A DNA stretch of 11,357 nt from Pseudomonadota bacterium (lineage in GTDB: Bacteria > Pseudomonadota > Alphaproteobacteria > Rhizobiales > Kaistiaceae), in the NCBI GenBank assembly GCA_023391905.1, contig JAEWAD010000207.1, forward strand, positions 1 through 11,357, given 5' to 3'. Position numbers and translations under genes: made by a program. Shown piece after piece: positions 6,944 to 11,357 of this stretch. The notes beneath the pieces were generated by a model. That model was not told where the DNA came from. It made no database searches and saw only the letters and a program-made list of their open reading frames with translations. How positions within the stretch are numbered: position 1 is the stretch's first letter; every line of letters starts with the position of its first letter.

Positions 6944-7894
6944 ATGCTCAGTTCGATGTTTGCGAAGTCCCTGGCGACTGCGACCTGCCTGCTCGCGCTG
7001 GCCGGGACCGCATCGGCGGCCGAGCCTGCCGCCTGCAAGACCGTTCGCTTCTCCGACGTCGGCTGGACCGACATCTCGGCGACGACCGGCCTCACCTCGC
7101 GCATCCTGACCGGCCTCGGCTACGAGCCGAAGCTGCAGGTGCTGTCGGTGCCGGTCACCTACGCCTCGCTGAAGAACAAGGACATCGACGTCTTCCTCGG
7201 CAACTGGCTGCCCTCGATGGCCGCCGACCTGCAGCCCTATCAGGACGACGGTTCGGTCGAAGTGGTCGGCGTCAATCTCGAAGGCGCGAAATATACGCTC
7301 GCCGTGCCGAGCTATCTGTTCGACGAGGGGCTGAAGACCTTCGCCGACATCGCCAAGTTCAAGGACAAGCTCGACGGCAAGCTCTACGGCATCGAGCCCG
7401 GCAATGACGGCAACCGGCTGATCCTCGACATGATCAAGGCCGACAAGTTCGGCCTCGGCTCGTTCGAGCTGGTCGAGTCGAGCGAGCAGGGCATGCTGGC
7501 CCAGGTCGATCGCGCCGGCCGCAAGAAGGACGCGATCGTCTTCCTCGGCTGGGCGCCGCATCCGATGAACGAGAAGTTCGCCATGCAGTATCTCGATGGC
7601 GGCGACGAGGTGTTCGGCCCCAATTTCGGCGGCGCGACGGTTTCGACCAGCGTGCGCAAGGGCTATCTCGAGGAGTGCCCGAATGTCGGCGCGCTGCTCA
7701 AGAACATGAAGTTCACCCTGCCGATCGAGGGCCAGGTGATGGCGAGCATTCTCGACGACGGCAAGGAGCCGGTCGCCGCTGCCGAGGCCTGGTTGAAGGC
7801 CAACCCCGACCAGGTCGACACCTGGCTCGCCGGCGTCACCACGATCGACGGCCAGCCCGGCGCTGCCGCCGTGAAGCAGAGCCTCGGCCTGTGA
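6944..7894 (+). CDS. choX: Periplasmic choline-binding protein of the ChoXWV transporter
   Basis: This is the substrate-binding protein of an ABC choline importer, 316 residues with a signal peptide (1-25, ending ASA). The ligand cage is visible: W41 and D43 in VGWTDI, W88 in GNWLP, Y117 in AKYTLA, N154 in PGNDGN and W203 in FLGWAPHP. As I recall Sinorhizobium meliloti ChoX, the cage residues are W43, D45, W90, Y119, N156 and W205, so the offset is a constant two. This favours choline over glycine betaine as the main ligand. The chosen ATG has GGAG nine bases upstream; an earlier in-frame ATG at 6890 would place extra residues before the signal peptide. It is the first gene of choX-choW-choV and lies opposite the BetI fusion, whose operators lie upstream. 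Confidence 0.93.
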   Translation: MLSSMFAKSLATATCLLALAGTASAAEPAACKTVRFSDVGWTDISATTGLTSRILTGLGYEPKLQVLSVPVTYASLKNKDIDVFLGNWLPSMAADLQPYQDDGSVEVVGVNLEGAKYTLAVPSYLFDEGLKTFADIAKFKDKLDGKLYGIEPGNDGNRLILDMIKADKFGLGSFELVESSEQGMLAQVDRAGRKKDAIVFLGWAPHPMNEKFAMQYLDGGDEVFGPNFGGATVSTSVRKGYLEECPNVGALLKNMKFTLPIEGQVMASILDDGKEPVAAAEAWLKANPDQVDTWLAGVTTIDGQPGAAAVKQSLGL

Positions 7895-7903
7895 TCCACA
7901 TGG

Positions 7904-7960
7904 GGCGGCGCCAGCCGCCGTCCCATCCGACGACGATCGGGGCGGCCTGCGTCGCCCCGA
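7904..7960 (+). promoter_or_regulatory. Two hairpins in the choX-choW gap
   Basis: The 116-base gap holds GGCGGC/GCCGCC (7904-7909 with 7914-7919, four-base loop) and TCGGGGCG/CGCCCCGA (7937-7944 with 7953-7960, eight-base loop). Neither has a T-tract. In binding-protein-dependent transport operons such structures often protect the binding-protein mRNA and lower expression of the permease. That role is inferred here. Confidence 0.45.
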
Positions 7961-7979
7961 CGGCCCCGGTAGAGGGCCC

Positions 7980-8018
7980 ATGGAGACAACCGCGATGACG
8001 GCCGCACGCCATGTATGA
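7980..8018 (+). other. Possible 12-codon leader frame overlapping the choW start
   Basis: A short frame (METTAMTAARHV, stop TGA at 8016-8018) overlaps the choW ATG at 8011 in a different frame. Its internal ATG at 7995 has GGAGA eight bases upstream, while choW itself has no good ribosome binding site. It could couple translation to choW, or be chance. Confidence 0.3.
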
Positions 8019-8862
8019 CTGGCTGACCGAGCACAAGATCCCGCTCGGACCCTGGATCAAGAGCTTCGTCGACTTCCTGAACCAGCACCTGCAGTGGCTG
8101 TTCGACGGAATATCGCTCGTCCTCGGCACGCTCATCGAGGGGCTGACCGGCCTTCTGTTGGCCACACCACCGCTGCTCCTGACCGCGCTGTTCGCCGCCC
8201 TCGCCTATGTCCTGCATCGCTCGCTGAAGCTCGCGGCCTTCACGTTCGCCGCCTTCCTGGTCGTCATCAATCTCGGCTACTGGCAGCCGACCCTCGAGAC
8301 GCTGTCGCTGGTGATCTGGGCGACTCTGGTCTGCGTCGCGGTCGGCGTGCCGCTCGGCATCGCCGCGGCGCACCGGCCCTGGCTCTATGCCGGCATTCGG
8401 CCGATCCTCGACCTGATGCAGACCATCCCGACCTTCGTCTACCTGATCCCGACCCTCGTGTTGTTCGGCCTCGGCGTCGTGCCGGGCCTGATCTCGACCG
8501 TCATCTTCGCGCTGCCCGCGCCGATCCGCCTGACCCATCTCGGCATCACCTCGGTGCCGACGCAGCTGCGCGAGGCGGGCGAGGCCTTCGGCGCGACGAA
8601 GCGGCAGCTGCTCTACAAGGTGGAACTGCCGCACGCGATGCCGACGATCATGGCCGGCATCACCCAGTGCATCATGCTGTCGCTGTCGATGGTGGTGATC
8701 GCGGCGCTGGTCGGCGCCGACGGCCTCGGCAAGCCGGTCGTCCGGGCGCTGAATTCCGTCAATATCGGCATGGGCTTCGAGGCCGGCGCGGCGATCGTGC
8801 TGCTCGCCATCGTGCTCGACCGGGTGTGCAAGCGCCCCGAACGCAAGGCCGGAGGACGCTGA
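8011..8862 (+). CDS. choW: Choline ABC transporter permease
   Basis: This is the inner-membrane permease of the choline importer, 283 residues of the ProW/OpuA type. After an amphipathic N-terminus there are about six to seven hydrophobic segments, near residues 33-48, 51-66, 71-88, 97-118, 139-172, 215-238 and 251-272. The cytoplasmic EAA loop that docks on the ATPase is clear: EAGEAFGAT at 188-196, followed by LLYKVELPHAMP. The start region (WLTEHKIPLGP) resembles the beginning of rhizobial ChoW, supporting the ATG at 8011 despite the absence of a nearby ribosome binding site. It lies 116 bases after choX and ends one base before the choV ATG, so translation of the last two genes is probably coupled. 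Confidence 0.93.
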   Translation: MYDWLTEHKIPLGPWIKSFVDFLNQHLQWLFDGISLVLGTLIEGLTGLLLATPPLLLTALFAALAYVLHRSLKLAAFTFAAFLVVINLGYWQPTLETLSLVIWATLVCVAVGVPLGIAAAHRPWLYAGIRPILDLMQTIPTFVYLIPTLVLFGLGVVPGLISTVIFALPAPIRLTHLGITSVPTQLREAGEAFGATKRQLLYKVELPHAMPTIMAGITQCIMLSLSMVVIAALVGADGLGKPVVRALNSVNIGMGFEAGAAIVLLAIVLDRVCKRPERKAGGR

Positions 8863-8863
8863 G

Positions 8864-10042
8864 ATGGCCGCCATTCAATTCGACAAGGTCGACATCGTCT
8901 TCGGCGAGCGCCGCAAGGAGGCGCTGGCGCTGCTCGACCAGGGCAGGACCCGCGACGAGATCCTGGCCGAGACCGGCGCCGTGATCGGCGCCGCCGGCAT
9001 CGACCTCACCGTCGAGCGCGGCGAGATCTGCGTCCTGATGGGCCTCTCCGGATCCGGCAAGTCGACCGTGCTGCGCGCCGTCAACGGCCTCAATCCGGTC
9101 GCCCGTGGCCGCGTTTCGGTCCGCCACGATGGCGCACCGGTCGAGGTCACGGACTGCGACGCCGACAGATTGCGCGAAATCCGGATGCGTACGGTCTCGA
9201 TGGTGTTCCAGCAGTTCGGCCTGCTGCCCTGGCGCACGGTGCGCGAGAATGTCGGCTTCGGGCTTGAGATCCGCGGCATGAAGGCCGCCGAGCGCAAGCG
9301 CATCGTCGACGAGAAGCTCGCCATGGTCGGGCTGGCGCAATGGGCCGACAAGCATGCGCACGAGCTTTCCGGCGGCATGCAGCAGCGCGTCGGACTGGCG
9401 CGGGCGTTTGCGACCGATGCCGACATCCTGCTGATGGACGAGCCGTTCTCGGCGCTCGACCCGCTGATCCGCGACAAGATGCAGGACGAGCTCCTGGAGC
9501 TGCAGCGGCGCATCCAGAAGACCATCCTGTTCGTCAGCCACGACCTCGACGAGGCGATGAAGATCGGCAACAAGATCGCCATCATGGAGGCCGGCCGCAT
9601 CGTCCAGTGCGGCACGGCGGAGGAAATCCTGCTCCGCCCCGCGACGCCCTACGTGGCGGAATTCGTCAAGCACACCAATCCCTTGAACGTCCTGCGCGGC
9701 CATTCCGTGATGACGCCCGCCTGCTCGGTCCGGCGCGGCGACGGCACGGTGCTGCTCGATCGCGACGGGCTGGTGCGCATGCGCGTCGACGCCGGCGACC
9801 GCCCGGTCAGCGTCGAGGTGAACGGCCGCGAGGGCAGCCTCGGCCGCGTCAACGGCAATGCCGGCGCCTTCGACACGCCCTGCGACATCATCGTGGCCCC
9901 GGTCGAGCTGAAGCTCGCCACGACGATCGCGCTGAAGCGGAAGACCGACCATCCGATCATCTTCGTCGATGCGGAGGGCAAGCTCGCCGGCCTTTGCGGC
10001 GACGACGAGATCTATGGCAGCCTGCTTCGTCGCAGCGCCTAA
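8864..10042 (+). CDS. choV: Choline ABC transporter ATP-binding protein
   Basis: This is the cytoplasmic ATPase that powers the ChoX/ChoW importer, 392 residues of the ProV/OpuAA type. It has Walker A GLSGSGKST (60-68), a Q-loop in FQQFGLLP (115-122), the signature LSGGMQQR (168-175), Walker B ILLMDEP (188-194) and H-loop H226 in SHDLDEA. An N-terminal extension of about 45 residues before the first nucleotide-binding strand (LDQGRTRDEILAETGAVI) is usual in this subfamily. The C-terminal 100 residues resemble a reduced CBS-type region (LKRKTDHPIIFVDAEGKLAG), where ProV has two CBS domains. GGAGG at 8851-8855 gives a strong start, one base after the choW stop. The stop codon is three bases from that of the convergent M24 gene. 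Confidence 0.93.
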   Translation: MAAIQFDKVDIVFGERRKEALALLDQGRTRDEILAETGAVIGAAGIDLTVERGEICVLMGLSGSGKSTVLRAVNGLNPVARGRVSVRHDGAPVEVTDCDADRLREIRMRTVSMVFQQFGLLPWRTVRENVGFGLEIRGMKAAERKRIVDEKLAMVGLAQWADKHAHELSGGMQQRVGLARAFATDADILLMDEPFSALDPLIRDKMQDELLELQRRIQKTILFVSHDLDEAMKIGNKIAIMEAGRIVQCGTAEEILLRPATPYVAEFVKHTNPLNVLRGHSVMTPACSVRRGDGTVLLDRDGLVRMRVDAGDRPVSVEVNGREGSLGRVNGNAGAFDTPCDIIVAPVELKLATTIALKRKTDHPIIFVDAEGKLAGLCGDDEIYGSLLRRSA

Positions 10043-10045
10043 GCC

Positions 10046-11224
10046 TCAGACAAGACGTACGATTTCGTCCTGGATCGGCGTCGTCACGCTGGGGCCGGCG
10101 ACGGGATCGAGGAAGACATTGATCTCCAGCCGGACGCCGAATTCGGGCAGGTAGATCGCCGGTTCGATCGAAAAGCCGGTGCGCGGCAGGATGCGGCGCG
10201 TGTCGTGCGTCTCGAGGTTGTCGAGGTTGACGCCGAGCCCATGCAGCCGCTTGCCCGGGCCCATGCTGTGGCCGGTGCGATGGTGGAAGTTGTCGCCGAA
10301 GCCGGCCGCCGAAATGATGCCGCGGGCAACGTCGTCGACCTGCCAGCCCTCCAGCACCTCGCCGGATTGCCAAGCCTTTTCAATCACTTCGAGAGCGCCA
10401 TCACGAGCGCGGCGGACGATGTCGAAGATTTCCTGCAGCCTCGACGGGACAGTCTCGCCGGCATAGGCGCCCCAGGCGATGTCGGAATAGACGTTGCGCT
10501 CGCCCGGATAGCGCGCCCAGAAATCGATCAACAGCCAGTCGCCGGCGCCGATCGGGGCGGATCCCTCCGGCTTGGGCTCGTAGGAGACGATGCCGGAATG
10601 GCCGTTCGCCTGCACGACCGGCTGGCCCTCGGTCTCCAGTCCGAGGCGCTCGAACTCGGAGACTATGAACTGCTGCAGCTGATATTCCGTTAGCGGCTTG
10701 TTAACCTTGATCGCCGTTTTGACGCGATCGAAGGCGGCGTCCTTGATGCCGGCGACGACGACGCAGGCGCGCTTGTGGCTTTCAATCGCGAAGTCGTCCC
10801 AGGCGGCGGCCGAGACCTGGAACAGGTCGGCCGAGGTGACGATGGCATGGCCCCAGCTCCGGATCAGTTCGACCGTGCCGGCATCGGCGAAGGCGACGGC
10901 CGGGACGCCGCCCTGCTCCGAGTATTCCATCGCCAGCCGCCGTGCCGGTCCGAGCAGGTCCTTGAGCATCTGCCGCATCTCGACCCAACCGCGATAGATC
11001 CGCTTCTCGAGGTCGACGTCGTGGAAGAAGAACTGGTCGACGGTGTGGATCAGCAGCACCGGCACGCCGTCCCGGGGGACGACGAGGAAGGCGCGCCGGG
11101 TCGGCTGCCGGACGATTCCGAGGATGTGCCAGAGCAGCGGATTGCCGCCGCGATAGTCGACCAGCAGCCAGGCGTCGATGCCCTCTTCCTGCATGAAGCG
11201 CTGGGCGGCGGGGAGGTTGAACAT
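10046..11224 (-). CDS. M24-family metallopeptidase-like hydrolase (Xaa-Pro aminopeptidase/creatinase type)
   Basis: This is a cytoplasmic pita-bread-fold enzyme of 392 residues. An N-terminal creatinase-like domain (about 1-150) precedes the catalytic domain. All five expected metal ligands can be placed: D234 (LLIDFWA), D248 (YSDIAW), H319 (HRTGHSMG), E354 (FSIEPAIY) and E367 (RLEINVF). The two Asp residues are 14 apart rather than the more common 11, as in the M24 subgroup with a DxWA motif. The family includes proline aminopeptidases but also creatinase and ectoine hydrolase, so a small nitrogenous substrate is as likely as a peptide. Being beside choline uptake is suggestive only. The ATG at 11224 has AAAGG six bases upstream; the ATG at 11239 has no ribosome binding site. 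Confidence 0.85.
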   Translation of the reverse strand: MFNLPAAQRFMQEEGIDAWLLVDYRGGNPLLWHILGIVRQPTRRAFLVVPRDGVPVLLIHTVDQFFFHDVDLEKRIYRGWVEMRQMLKDLLGPARRLAMEYSEQGGVPAVAFADAGTVELIRSWGHAIVTSADLFQVSAAAWDDFAIESHKRACVVVAGIKDAAFDRVKTAIKVNKPLTEYQLQQFIVSEFERLGLETEGQPVVQANGHSGIVSYEPKPEGSAPIGAGDWLLIDFWARYPGERNVYSDIAWGAYAGETVPSRLQEIFDIVRRARDGALEVIEKAWQSGEVLEGWQVDDVARGIISAAGFGDNFHHRTGHSMGPGKRLHGLGVNLDNLETHDTRRILPRTGFSIEPAIYLPEFGVRLEINVFLDPVAGPSVTTPIQDEIVRLV

Positions 11225-11256
11225 CGGCTGCCTTTCCATAGACGGCTGGGCTCTTC

Positions 11257-11357
11257 ACCTCTCCCATGGGGAGAGGTCGACGCACAACGTGCGGCGTGTG
11301 AGGGGAGCAGCCTTGTCCGGTGAGGTCACAACCCCTCACCCGGCCCTGCGGGCCGAC
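11257..11357. repeat. Composite intergenic palindromic repeat, running off the window
   Basis: There are three nested or tandem inverted repeats: ACCTCTCCC/GGGAGAGGT (11257-11265 with 11269-11277), GTGAGGGG/CCCCTCAC (11298-11305 with 11332-11339), and CGGCCC/GGGCCG (11341-11346 with 11350-11355). The word order CCCTCACCCGGCCC..GGGCCGAC next to CTCTCCC..GGGAGAGG is familiar from dispersed intergenic repeats of alphaproteobacteria. Copy number cannot be seen here. Confidence 0.6.

Noticed and set aside
6899..7981. 360-codon minus-strand frame opposite choX
   Set aside because: It is an antisense shadow of a well-supported gene; its Leu/Ala/Glu/Val-rich translation matches no family.
7663..9952. 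Two long minus-strand frames (403 and 397 codons) opposite choW and choV
   Set aside because: They are shadows of the permease and ATPase genes, which carry complete family motifs on the plus strand.

Overview
The window is high-GC DNA in which every clear gene shows strong G/C third-position preference. The gene content points to an alphaproteobacterium, most likely of the order Hyphomicrobiales (rhizobia and relatives): a Sinorhizobium-type choXWV choline uptake operon, an alphaproteobacterial-style intergenic palindromic repeat at the right edge, and small hypothetical proteins in rhizobial style. The genus cannot be decided from the sequence. No rRNA, tRNA, CRISPR, insertion sequence or phage gene was seen.

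Left part (1-4476): a small coiled-coil protein (minus), an L-fuconate dehydratase of the enolase superfamily (plus), a bacterial ionotropic-glutamate-receptor-like protein (plus), two small hypothetical proteins (minus and plus), and a secreted four-cysteine protein resembling the lectin/endostatin-like fold (minus). These look like single-gene units, several bounded by hairpins.

Central and right part (4607-10042): a choline/betaine module. A 662-residue protein on the minus strand joins a complete BetI-type TetR repressor to a BetB-like aldehyde dehydrogenase half that has lost every hallmark catalytic and NAD-binding motif I could align. It diverges from choX-choW-choV (periplasmic choline-binding protein, permease, ATPase). 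The 348-base divergent intergenic region carries two matching 18-bp inverted repeats (consensus ATTGAACrGTCrTTCAAw) that are very good candidates for BetI-type operators. The simplest reading is a local circuit in which the fusion protein represses its own gene and choline uptake. The dead dehydrogenase half may act as a ligand- or NAD-sensing domain. The choline-oxidising enzymes themselves (betA, an active betB, betC) are not in the window.

Right edge (10046-11357): an M24-family metallopeptidase-like enzyme converges on choV with only three bases between the stop codons. After its upstream end comes a composite palindromic repeat that runs off the window.

The most interesting item is the BetI/pseudo-aldehyde-dehydrogenase fusion with its paired operators. 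The second is the glutamate-receptor-like protein, whose pore loop lacks the potassium-channel signature.
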